Shown: in pieces, positions 44,238 through 51,746 of the stretch
Numbering within the stretch: position 1 is the stretch's first letter
Layout: every line of letters begins with the position of its first letter
Assembly (NCBI GenBank): GCA_024233785.1
Contig: JACKPD010000002.1
Location: forward strand, 1-64,000
Reading direction: 5' to 3'
DNA: 64,000 bases
Origin: Spirochaetales bacterium
GTDB taxonomy: Bacteria > Spirochaetota > Spirochaetia > CADAEX01
Made by a program: the position numbers and the translations under genes
The notes under the pieces: generated by a model
What the model was told of the DNA's origin: nothing
The model's database searches: none
Seen by the model: only the letters and a program-made list of their open reading frames with translations

Positions 44238-45320
44238 ATGTCAGTTGCTATCAGAATTAATAATCTAACAAAACGTTTTGGAAATGTTACAGCCGTAAAT
44301 AATGTAAGTCTTAATATCGAATCAGGTTCATTTCTGACCCTGCTGGGTCCCTCAGGGTGCGGCAAAACTACACTGCTGCGCTGTATCACAGGGCTTGAGG
44401 ATCCGAATGAGGGAGAGATCTTCATAGGAGATAAACTGGTTTATTCCAGCAGTGAAGGTATTTCTGTCCCTCCCGGGGAAAGAGATTTGGGTCTGGTTTT
44501 TCAGAATTATGCCCTTTGGCCTCATATGAAGGTTTACAAGAATATGACCTTCGCTCTTGAAACCAAAAAAATGACACCTGAAGAAATGGATAAAAGGGTC
44601 AAGGATTCTCTTGCTGAAGTAAAAATGTCCGGCTATGAAGACCGTTATCCCAGGGAGATGAGCGGAGGACAGCAGCAGAGGATTGCCCTGGCCCGTATGC
44701 TTGCATACCGTCCCGGCGTATTTCTCATGGACGAACCTCTCTCAAACCTGGATGCCAGGCTGAGAATGGATATGCGAATAGAACTTAAGCGGCTCCATCA
44801 TGTAACCGGGGCAACTACTGTTTATGTTACCCATGATCAGGTTGAAGCTCTGACAATGTCAACCAGCATCGCGATAATGAAAGAAGGGGTAATCCAGCAG
44901 CTTGATACGCCAGATAAGGTTTACCATTTTCCAGCCACTCTGTTTGTCGCGGACTTTATTGGAAATCCTAAAGTAAACCTCTTGAACGGTACCGTTGATG
45001 AAGCCGGAAAAGTCAATCTGGGATCATTCAATGTATCTACCAATACATACAATACAAAAGGGAAGGTCGTCATGGCAGTAAGGCCGGAAGATATTGCAAT
45101 TTCAGCATCTCCTGTTCCTGAAGGGATTGAATTCACAGCATATTCTGTTCTTCCCGCAGGAGCTGATTCTTCAATCATAGCTCACCGCGATGATATCGAA
45201 CTTACTATACGTGAAATGGGGACCAGTACTATCAAGATGGATGAGAAGATATGGCTGAAATTCAACCCGGAAGCAGTGAACCTTTATGATGAAAAAAGCG
45301 GGAATTTGATAACTCAGTGA
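44238..45320 (+). CDS. ABC transporter ATP-binding protein, Fe3+/spermidine-type
   Basis: A 360-residue ATPase of the FbpC/PotA group. Walker A is GPSGCGKTT, signature MSGGQQQRIALARML, Walker B VFLMDEPLSNLD, and the switch His is in YVTHDQVEA. The last 120 residues form a TOBE-type regulatory domain (VVMAVRPEDIAIS). It powers the permease encoded immediately upstream. Confidence 0.92.
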   Translation: MSVAIRINNLTKRFGNVTAVNNVSLNIESGSFLTLLGPSGCGKTTLLRCITGLEDPNEGEIFIGDKLVYSSSEGISVPPGERDLGLVFQNYALWPHMKVYKNMTFALETKKMTPEEMDKRVKDSLAEVKMSGYEDRYPREMSGGQQQRIALARMLAYRPGVFLMDEPLSNLDARLRMDMRIELKRLHHVTGATTVYVTHDQVEALTMSTSIAIMKEGVIQQLDTPDKVYHFPATLFVADFIGNPKVNLLNGTVDEAGKVNLGSFNVSTNTYNTKGKVVMAVRPEDIAISASPVPEGIEFTAYSVLPAGADSSIIAHRDDIELTIREMGTSTIKMDEKIWLKFNPEAVNLYDEKSGNLITQ

Positions 45321-45330
45321 TATACACGGA

Positions 45331-45361
45331 TTAACATTCTGCAAAACTGCAGAGCGGTTAA
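45331..45361 (+). repeat. Intercistronic hairpin between ATPase and binding-protein genes
   Basis: TTAAC and CTGCA (45331-45343) pair with TGCAG and GTTAA (45348-45361) around AAAC, with unequal internal loops. It may protect or process the mRNA so that the binding protein is made in excess, a pattern known for ABC operons. Confidence 0.5.
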
Positions 45362-45464
45362 CAGGTTCCGAAACAATTCAAAGGAGGTAGTTAAACTGGT
45401 ATATACAACAGATATTTTGAAAAAAAAGAAATTATTTTTATTTAACAATTCCAAGGAGGAAAAA

Positions 45465-46652
45465 ATGAAAAAGAGTTTGATTCTTATTCTGGTACTTATG
45501 ATGACATTAAGCATGTCTCTCTGGGCCGGCGGCAAGAGCGAAGCCGCTCCGAAAGTAAACGAAGCACAGGAGAAGTGGCTTAAAGACAATCAGCTTGGCC
45601 AGTACGCAACAGATACCCAGGACTGGGCCGCTATTGAAGCTGCTGCGAAAAAGGAAGGTTCAGTTATCATTTATGCCAATTCATCAAAGATAGCCAAGGC
45701 TGTTGATGCATGGAATAAGATTTATCCGGACATTAAAATTGAAGGCTATGACCTTGGCGGAGATGATGTTCTGTCTAAAACACTTGGCGAACAGCAGTCA
45801 GGTTTGTTTGTAGGTGATGTATGGTTCAGCAGCGGCGGAGCTGATGTAATCGGAAATGTTCTTCCCCATAAATATATATGGCGCTTTGTTCCCGACAGTC
45901 TTAAGGGAAAAATTGATCCAGTATATACTGATCCCCTGCTTGTTTCCCGTCTTGGTACTACTATTCTCTGCTACAATTCTGAGCTTAACAAAACAAGCCC
46001 GGTCTCCAATATATGGGAACTTACTGAACCCAAGTGGAATAAAAAAATTGTTGTTGAAGACCCTCTTAATGATGCATCCACAATGAGCAAACTTTTAACC
46101 TATGTTGCTCACCCGAAAGAGATGGAAGCTGCTTATGTTGAATATTTTGGAAAAAAACCTGTTCTTGATAAAGACACCCCTGATGCAGGATGGCTCTGGT
46201 TCAAGCGGTTTGCCCAGAATGCACCAATTGCACAGCCGGGCGGTGATGAAGTTGATTCTGCTTTTGCAAGCCCCGGGATGAAGGAAAATTATATCGCATT
46301 CACTTCATATTCCAATTATCCTGATGTTCAGGAAGGAAACTTGTTTTTTGAACCATGCTGGGGGCTCAAACCTATGCTGGGTATCCAGAGCCAGAGTTAC
46401 CTCGCCGTTATCAACCAGGCGCCGCACCCGAATGCTGCCAAGCTTTTTATCCGCTTTATCACCAGCAAGGACGGTAGAAAACCATGGGCGAAGTTCGGTA
46501 CCTATTTCCCTGATGCATCCTATAAAGTTCCTGAAGGGATGAAAACACTGGAAGAGATATTTGAAGTTACCTGGTTTATTGATGAAAAATTTGCATATGA
46601 CAACCTGGTTCAGGCAAGGGATTTTTACCTCCTGAATCATGGAAAGAAATAA
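45465..46652 (+). CDS. ABC transporter solute-binding protein, Fe3+/phosphonate-type
   Basis: A 395-residue secreted protein. The signal MKKSLILILVLMMTLSMSLWAGGKSE resembles other spirochaete binding-protein leaders. The mature part has the type 2 binding fold seen in FbpA-like proteins: EGSVIIYANSSK near the start, GDVWFSSGG, and a C-terminal PHPNAAKLFIRFITSKDGR. The paired tyrosines that bind iron in FbpA are not evident, which weakens the iron assignment. ATG 45465 has AAGGAGG 6 bases before it; an in-frame TTG at 45417 would spoil the signal peptide. Another AAGGAGG at about 45381 has no ORF after it. Confidence 0.88.
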   Translation: MKKSLILILVLMMTLSMSLWAGGKSEAAPKVNEAQEKWLKDNQLGQYATDTQDWAAIEAAAKKEGSVIIYANSSKIAKAVDAWNKIYPDIKIEGYDLGGDDVLSKTLGEQQSGLFVGDVWFSSGGADVIGNVLPHKYIWRFVPDSLKGKIDPVYTDPLLVSRLGTTILCYNSELNKTSPVSNIWELTEPKWNKKIVVEDPLNDASTMSKLLTYVAHPKEMEAAYVEYFGKKPVLDKDTPDAGWLWFKRFAQNAPIAQPGGDEVDSAFASPGMKENYIAFTSYSNYPDVQEGNLFFEPCWGLKPMLGIQSQSYLAVINQAPHPNAAKLFIRFITSKDGRKPWAKFGTYFPDASYKVPEGMKTLEEIFEVTWFIDEKFAYDNLVQARDFYLLNHGKK

Positions 46653-46676
46653 TTTAAAACTGGTCTAAATAAAAAT

Positions 46677-46714
46677 CTCCGGGTCCGGATATTTCAATCC
46701 GTTCCCGGAGTTTT
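46677..46714 (+). terminator. Rho-independent terminator of the first ABC transporter operon
   Basis: Arms CTCCGGG and CCCGGAG pair around an internal stem (TCCGGAT...ATCCG) and end with TTTT. It lies 24 bases after the binding-protein stop. Confidence 0.85.
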
Positions 46715-46793
46715 CAATATAATTTAATAAATATTAATTTCAGTAAAAAATCAAAAATCCTGTAACCATTTCGGAAATAATGACTCTAATGTG

Positions 46794-46817
46794 TATGAAG
46801 AATGATATTTCTTCATA
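46794..46817. promoter_or_regulatory. 9-bp inverted repeat upstream of the OsmC gene
   Basis: TATGAAGAA and TTCTTCATA are perfect complements separated by 6 bases, ending 32 bases before the OsmC ATG. The position suits a repressor operator, but the factor is unknown; with no T-run it is not a terminator. Confidence 0.5.
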
Positions 46818-46849
46818 TAAAAATATTGCCAGTGAAGAGGTAGAGCAAA

Positions 46850-47290
46850 ATGGAAGGGATGAAACTTAAAGGATCTGCAGAGCTGATAAATAAAAAGGCC
46901 AAATTCAGGTGCACCGTAGAGGAAAAACAGGATATAATAACAGACTACACACCGCCGCTTGGGGACGGGGAGGGGCACACGTCGCTTGAGCTCCTCCTGT
47001 TAAGTCTTTCAAGCTGTTTCGCATCATCTGTCAAGTTTTTACTGATGAGAGAAAAAATCAAAGTCGATGAATTAAAGGTAAACGCTGAAGGAGAAAGGCG
47101 GGAAGAGCATCCGACCGGATTTAAAAATATAAGCCTTTTTATAATAATTAAGGCGGAAGGCCTTAAATCAGATATTCTGGAAAAAGTTATAAGGTTGTCT
47201 GAAGAGAATATCTGCCCTGTATACTCAATGATAAAGGGCAATACCCTGATAGATGTGAAATACAGTATTGTGAATGCGGAGGGAAAATGA
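46850..47290 (+). CDS. OsmC/Ohr family protein
   Basis: A 146-residue protein of the OsmC/Ohr thiol-peroxidase fold. The two conserved cysteines are Cys56 (LSSCFAS) and Cys122 (NICPVYSMI). These reduce organic hydroperoxides in characterised members; the subgroup here is closer to YhfA-like OsmC than to Ohr, as judged by eye. Its stop overlaps the start of the following cysteine-rich gene (ATGA), so both are co-translated. Confidence 0.87.
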   Translation: MEGMKLKGSAELINKKAKFRCTVEEKQDIITDYTPPLGDGEGHTSLELLLLSLSSCFASSVKFLLMREKIKVDELKVNAEGERREEHPTGFKNISLFIIIKAEGLKSDILEKVIRLSEENICPVYSMIKGNTLIDVKYSIVNAEGK

Positions 47291-47799
47291 AACATGACAT
47301 TATCATTCCTGATAAAAAAACTGTCTCCTTCTGCGGGATATTCTGCCCGTCCTGTACACTTTATATCGGGACAAAGGATGAGCCTGAAAGGCTTCTGTTC
47401 CTATCCGGAAGGATGGGGAAGCCGGTTGAAGAGCTTAAATGCGCAGGATGCCGTTCTGATAAGGTTTCCTATTACTGCAGGGACTGCGTTCTCAAAAAAT
47501 GTGCTGAAGAATCAGGTTATGAAAGCTGTGCGGAATGCCCTGATTATCCATGCAGCAGACTAGAGGAATTCCAGAAAGAGATGCCTCACAGGGCTGATTT
47601 ATGGAAATCACTTGAAATACTTAAAAATGAAGGGCATGAAAAATGGACAGAGAAACTCGCTTATGATTTTACCTGTCAAAAATGCGGAGTGATTAACTCG
47701 GCATACGATATTAAATGCAGAAACTGCAGCTCAGAACCGTCAAGCGGATTTACTGAAAGACACAGGGTCGAAATTAAGGCTCATCTCAATAGAAAGTGA
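47287..47799 (+). CDS. DUF3795-like cysteine-rich protein with C-terminal zinc ribbon
   Basis: A 170-residue protein with about 17 cysteines. The N-terminal part (FCGIFCPSCTLYIG, CAGCRS, CRDCVLKKC, CAECPDYPC) resembles DUF3795. The end is a zinc ribbon (CQKCGVINSAYDIKCRNC). The cysteines probably bind zinc or an iron-sulfur cluster. Function is not established. It is coupled to the OsmC gene by a 4-base overlap, suggesting a thiol-redox link, and ends just before a terminator. Confidence 0.8.
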   Translation: MKHDIIIPDKKTVSFCGIFCPSCTLYIGTKDEPERLLFLSGRMGKPVEELKCAGCRSDKVSYYCRDCVLKKCAEESGYESCAECPDYPCSRLEEFQKEMPHRADLWKSLEILKNEGHEKWTEKLAYDFTCQKCGVINSAYDIKCRNCSSEPSSGFTERHRVEIKAHLNRK

Positions 47800-47811
47800 T
47801 GAAATATACAT

Positions 47812-47846
47812 AAGCCGTCCTGCTCTTAATATTGCGGCTTTTTTTT
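47812..47846 (+). terminator. Rho-independent terminator after the DUF3795-like gene
   Basis: Arms AAGCCG and CGGCTT pair around a 17-base loop, followed by a run of T on the plus strand. The convergent ECF sigma gene ends within it. Confidence 0.8.
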
Positions 47847-48633
47847 ATGTCTGAAGCAGGGTAAAATCCCTGTCATTTAAAAGGGCTTTTATGCTTTTTA
47901 TAAAATTGCCGTAATCAGGAGGTTTAATCCTGTTTTTATAAAGAAGATCAATTTTCCTGAGAACGCTTATCTCTGAATTATATTTTTTAACAGCCGCCTT
48001 TTCCCTTTCCCTTACAGTTTCAATGCTGCAAAGCTTATAAGTTTTTCCTGATTCAACAAGGTACCCGGTAAACGATCTGCAGTCGCACATCGCTCCAGGG
48101 TGAATAAGCGAACATCTTCCATCAATATGCTCCTGCGCCGCTTTTCTTGCCCTGTGGAGGTTTACCTTGACGGCGCTTTCACTCATTTCAAGGATCTCAG
48201 CTGTTTCCCTGACAGAAAAATCAAGCATCACCCTGAGTGTATAAACAGTTCTGTATAAAGGAGGCATGCAGTTCATAAACATCTGAAGGCAGGTCTCCCT
48301 GGTCATTGATACAAGTACAGTATCCTCAACCCTGCCGAAGCTGTTGATGTGGTCAAAGACCTCCTGCTTTGTTACATTGGTATTTTCCGCATATTCATCG
48401 ACCGGAAGACGGGCCTGCTTCATGCTGTATTTTTTAGCAGTATTTACCACTATCCTGTAAAGCCATGTATAAACTGAGCTTGAGTTCCTGAAATCAGAAA
48501 AGGATTTATAGGCATTCAAAAAGGATGTCTGCAGTATATCCTCGGAATCCTCCCTGCTGCCTGTCATTCTGAACGCAAGTGTATAAAGCCGTCCGTAATT
48601 ATTTTTATATATTTCCTCAAAAACAGCATCCAT
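47845..48633 (-). CDS. ECF-type sigma factor with Cys/His C-terminal extension
   Basis: A 262-residue sigma-70 family protein. Region 2 (FEEIYKNNYGRLYTLAFRMTG, then SFLNAYKSFSDFR and VYTWLYRIVVNTAKKY) and region 4 (LDFSVRETAEILEMSESAVKVNLHRARKAA) are clear. The extra 90 residues contain Cys174, His178, Cys183, Cys185 and Cys202 (CSLIHPGAMCDC), a likely metal or redox site that could replace an anti-sigma factor. I recall CxxxxPxxxCxC tails on other ECF factors. No anti-sigma gene is adjacent; a rhodanese lipoprotein gene lies upstream. Confidence 0.87.
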   Translation of the reverse strand: MDAVFEEIYKNNYGRLYTLAFRMTGSREDSEDILQTSFLNAYKSFSDFRNSSSVYTWLYRIVVNTAKKYSMKQARLPVDEYAENTNVTKQEVFDHINSFGRVEDTVLVSMTRETCLQMFMNCMPPLYRTVYTLRVMLDFSVRETAEILEMSESAVKVNLHRARKAAQEHIDGRCSLIHPGAMCDCRSFTGYLVESGKTYKLCSIETVREREKAAVKKYNSEISVLRKIDLLYKNRIKPPDYGNFIKSIKALLNDRDFTLLQT

Positions 48634-48724
48634 TTTTTAACCTTAATGGATAATAAAACAAAATGCAAAGCAATTCAATGAGTCAGTAACGCACAGCATA
48701 AAACTTCCGGGATGATTTAAAACA

Positions 48725-49447
48725 TTACCTCACCACAGGCAGCCCTCTCCTTATCCATTCGCCTATGCCGTTTCGCATGTTGTAGATATTTTCAAAACCT
48801 GCGTCTATGAGAATGTTTGCAGCGACAGTGCTTCTGTTCCCTGAAGCGCAGTATATAAGAATTTTCTCGCTCCTGTATTTTTCAAGCTTATCAAGGTTTT
48901 CTGAAAGTTCCTGTACCGGAATCAGCAAGGAGTTCTCTATATGTCCGCTTTCATATTCCCCTTTTGTGCGCACATCAAGTATGAGAGGAGAGATATTTTT
49001 AATCAGTTCAGCTGCTCCGGCTGCATCAGTCTCAAAGTAGTTTTCACCGGTATAGTCAATAACATTTATAACACCCGGTTTTCCCGCTATAGATATATCT
49101 AACTTGCCGGAATCTTTCATTTTAATATAAGGAACATCTGCCGGGAAAGGAACTGCTGTATCAACGTTAAGTGACGGAATCTGCAGTTTTAGAGGGTCTT
49201 TGGAATTTGAGCTGAATACAATATAATCCCCCCTGTAGACAGTATAACTGCTTCCTCCAGCCGCAGAATCCACAGAAAGTATTCTAAGCCCGTTTTTAAG
49301 TGTGCCGGATACAGTTACGGTTTCAGTTTCAGCTGTCTGCTGCCGGCTGCCCTGTGCTGTATTTTCGGCTGAAACATTTTTACCCGGCGCACAGGCTGAG
49401 ATAAGAATAAAAAGAAAAAATGATAAAGTTGCCAGATATTTTTTCAT
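48725..49447 (-). CDS. Rhodanese-domain lipoprotein
   Basis: A 240-residue predicted lipoprotein. The signal MKKYLATLSFFLFILISAC gives Cys19 as the lipidated residue. Residues about 35-135 form a beta-rich domain with a weak cupredoxin-like look but no metal ligands. Residues about 150-240 are a rhodanese domain with ILDVRTKGEYESGHI and the active loop CASGNRS. It may handle sulfur outside the membrane. ATG 49447 has AAGGAG 7 bases upstream; an in-frame longer start at 49516 is rejected. The ECF sigma gene lies about 90 bases downstream on the same strand. Confidence 0.87.
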   Translation of the reverse strand: MKKYLATLSFFLFILISACAPGKNVSAENTAQGSRQQTAETETVTVSGTLKNGLRILSVDSAAGGSSYTVYRGDYIVFSSNSKDPLKLQIPSLNVDTAVPFPADVPYIKMKDSGKLDISIAGKPGVINVIDYTGENYFETDAAGAAELIKNISPLILDVRTKGEYESGHIENSLLIPVQELSENLDKLEKYRSEKILIYCASGNRSTVAANILIDAGFENIYNMRNGIGEWIRRGLPVVR

Positions 49448-49592
49448 AAAAAAACTCCTTTGATATATAATAAAAAACATATATATGAATATAAAGAAAA
49501 AATTAACCTGCGGCAACAGTAAATATATTATTACTATACTGTAGCAATCAAGATATTTGTGTTATCATTTGAGTATAAACTACGAGGTGAAA

Positions 49593-50567
49593 ATGAAAAA
49601 TTCTGTTGCAATACTGTGGGACGCTGAAAATGTCAACCCCAACCAGAAAGAAGGGCTGGTTGAAGCGGTAATTGAATATACAAAAAAATACGGGCAGCTT
49701 TCTGTCGCCGCTGTATTTGCGGACTGGAAAAAGATAAACCTCGGTGCATGTGATGAGGCATTTGCCAATAACCTTTTCCAGCTTATACATGTCCCCTCAT
49801 CAAGGAAAAACAGCTCGGATATCTCTCTTATTACGAGCGGCATAGAGTATTTATTTTTATATCCGCACATAGATACATTTTTTATTGTTACAGGAGATAT
49901 AGATTTCAGGCCGCTTTTGGTAAGCATCAGGAGAAGGGGATGCAGGACAATTATCATCTGCGACGCGAGAAACGCGAGTGAGAACCTGCTTGAAATTGCG
50001 GATGAATATTTTGACTATAGAACAATAATCGACCCTGACAATGAAGAGAAATCGGAAAAACTCTCAAAGGAAAGGTGTTATTCCCTGATGACTGAGGCGA
50101 TAAAAAGCATAAGAGAGAAAAAAGGGAAGGCAAATTATTCCGAGGTAAAGGTCAGAATGCTTCTTTTAAATGATAATTTCAGCGAAAAGGATATCGGGTT
50201 CAGCAGCTGGAGGTCTTTTGTCGAGGCGGCAGAAAGGGACGGTATCATCAAGATGACAGGTGATGACAAAAATATCTACCTTGAAGTAAGAGAAAGCTCA
50301 GGGAAGGGCAGCGCAGCTTACGATCCTTTTGCCGCAATGCTGGCTGAGCTAAAAAGCCTGGTTAAAAGGGAGAAGGACAACCGTGTACTGTTTACAAAAC
50401 TCAACAATGTTCTTATCAGGAAAAAAATTGATATTAAAGAGCACGGCTATTCCCGTCTCAAGAAATTTTTACAGGACGCGGAAAAACGTGATCTTGTGAA
50501 AATTGAATCCGAAGGGCTCAATTACTACGTGACAATCACGGATAAAGGCTCCAAATACGCTTCCTGA
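49593..50567 (+). CDS. NYN (LabA-type) domain protein with OST-HTH/LOTUS domains
   Basis: A 324-residue protein. Residues 1-150 are a PIN-like NYN domain with conserved acids in AILWDAENVN, KNSSDISLITSG and FIVTGDIDFRPLL. Two OST-HTH/LOTUS-type repeats follow, recognisable by FSSWRSFVEAAERDGII and YSRLKKFLQDAEKRDLV. NYN domains cut or bind RNA, and LOTUS domains bind RNA, in some cases G-rich, so an RNA-processing or RNA-regulating role is likely. ATG 49593 has GAGGTG 4 bases upstream; an in-frame upstream ATG at 49557 has no such site. Confidence 0.85.
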   Translation: MKNSVAILWDAENVNPNQKEGLVEAVIEYTKKYGQLSVAAVFADWKKINLGACDEAFANNLFQLIHVPSSRKNSSDISLITSGIEYLFLYPHIDTFFIVTGDIDFRPLLVSIRRRGCRTIIICDARNASENLLEIADEYFDYRTIIDPDNEEKSEKLSKERCYSLMTEAIKSIREKKGKANYSEVKVRMLLLNDNFSEKDIGFSSWRSFVEAAERDGIIKMTGDDKNIYLEVRESSGKGSAAYDPFAAMLAELKSLVKREKDNRVLFTKLNNVLIRKKIDIKEHGYSRLKKFLQDAEKRDLVKIESEGLNYYVTITDKGSKYAS

Positions 50568-50612
50568 ATTTTAAAAAATAAAAAATTGCCAATCTCATCT
50601 CCTCATACTAAA

Positions 50613-50626
50613 CTATAATATTATAG
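50613..50626. promoter_or_regulatory. 14-bp perfect palindrome containing a TATAAT, before the second ABC transporter
   Basis: CTATAATATTATAG is fully self-complementary and contains a consensus -10 (50614-50619). No matching -35 is seen at the proper distance; TTGCCA is too far. It could be the operator of a metal or ligand repressor. The binding-protein ATG is 25 bases downstream with AAAGGAG between. Confidence 0.5.
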
Positions 50627-50650
50627 ATATTTGAAAGGAGATTTCTGGTT

Positions 50651-51664
50651 ATGAACAGATCAATGAGAATTATCATTATTTTGATTGTGATGTTGCTGGC
50701 TGCGGGGCTGCTTTTCGCCCAGCAGGGGAAAAAGGAAGTTTCTGTTTATACAAGCGTTGAGGAAGGGACATCCAAAAAACTCCTTGATGCTTTCAGCTCT
50801 GATACAGGCATCAAGGTTAATTTTGTACACCTCTCCTCCGGCCCTGCTCTCGCGAGAATCAAGGCCGAGATGAACAACCCCCAGGCTGATGTCTGGATGG
50901 GGGCGCCGAGTGAAAACCATATAATTGCAAAAAATGACGGCTTAAGCCAGCCTTACAAGGGGGGAGACTTTGCAAAACTTCAGGACAGCTTCAAGGATTC
51001 TGAAGGGTACTGGAGAAGTTTTTACATGAACCCTATGGCTTTTGCGGTTAACATGGAGGTTTTAAAAAGGCTTGGAGCGCCGAAACCAATGTCATGGCAG
51101 GATCTTTTAAATCCTGTCTACAAAGGACAGATACAGATGCCGACTCCGCAGGCTTCAGGGACAGCCTACAATATAGTGGCAAGCCTTGTTTCAATTTACG
51201 GCGAGGATAAGGCTTATGACTATATGAAAAAACTCAATCCAAGTGTCCAGACATACACATCATCCGGTACAGGACCTTCAAAAGGGGTTTCTGTAGGTCA
51301 GTGCGCCATCGGTATCCAGTTTACCCCGGCCTTTTTTGAATTTATTGAAAACGGATATCCTCTTGAAGTAATTTACCCGAAAGAGGGTGTTTGGTTTGAA
51401 GCTCCGGCTGTATCAATACTGAAGGGCGCCAAAAATACTGATTCGGCAAAAGCGCTTGTAGACTGGCTTGTTTCAAAGAAGGGGCAGGATTTTCTTACCG
51501 ACGCGAAAACATTCTTCTATCCTGTAATTCCGGAAGCAAAACTGGGTAAAGGTATGCCTGCGTTTGAATCCCTTAAAACAGTTAATGTTGATGTCAAATG
51601 GGCCGGCGACAATAAAAAACGGCTTGTTGAGCGCTGGGTGAACGAGGTTCTTCCCGCAAAATAA
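50651..51664 (+). CDS. ABC transporter solute-binding protein, Fe3+/phosphonate-type
   Basis: A 337-residue secreted binding protein. The signal MNRSMRIIIILIVMLLAAGLLFAQQ ends near AFAQ-type cleavage. The mature protein begins KEVSVYTSVEEGTSKKLLDAF and has PQADVWMGAPSEN, IQMPTPQASGTAYNIV and KALVDWLVSKKGQDFL, as in the FbpA/AfuA/PhnS group. Paired tyrosines of true ferric-binding proteins are lacking. AAAGGAG precedes the ATG. Together with the permease and ATPase it makes a second complete transporter of the same superfamily as the one at 42-46 kb, but with gene order binding protein-permease-ATPase. Confidence 0.87.
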   Translation: MNRSMRIIIILIVMLLAAGLLFAQQGKKEVSVYTSVEEGTSKKLLDAFSSDTGIKVNFVHLSSGPALARIKAEMNNPQADVWMGAPSENHIIAKNDGLSQPYKGGDFAKLQDSFKDSEGYWRSFYMNPMAFAVNMEVLKRLGAPKPMSWQDLLNPVYKGQIQMPTPQASGTAYNIVASLVSIYGEDKAYDYMKKLNPSVQTYTSSGTGPSKGVSVGQCAIGIQFTPAFFEFIENGYPLEVIYPKEGVWFEAPAVSILKGAKNTDSAKALVDWLVSKKGQDFLTDAKTFFYPVIPEAKLGKGMPAFESLKTVNVDVKWAGDNKKRLVERWVNEVLPAK

Positions 51665-51746
51665 AATAATGTCATGATTCTCTGCCGGCAGGCAAGAAAA
51701 TACGGCAGGCCGGCAGATTTTTATTATTTACAGGGAGCATCAGGGC

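Noticed and set aside
45381..45464. Small ORF after the extra AAGGAGG before the binding-protein gene
   Set aside because: No start codon at suitable distance leads to an open frame; it is probably a leader sequence.
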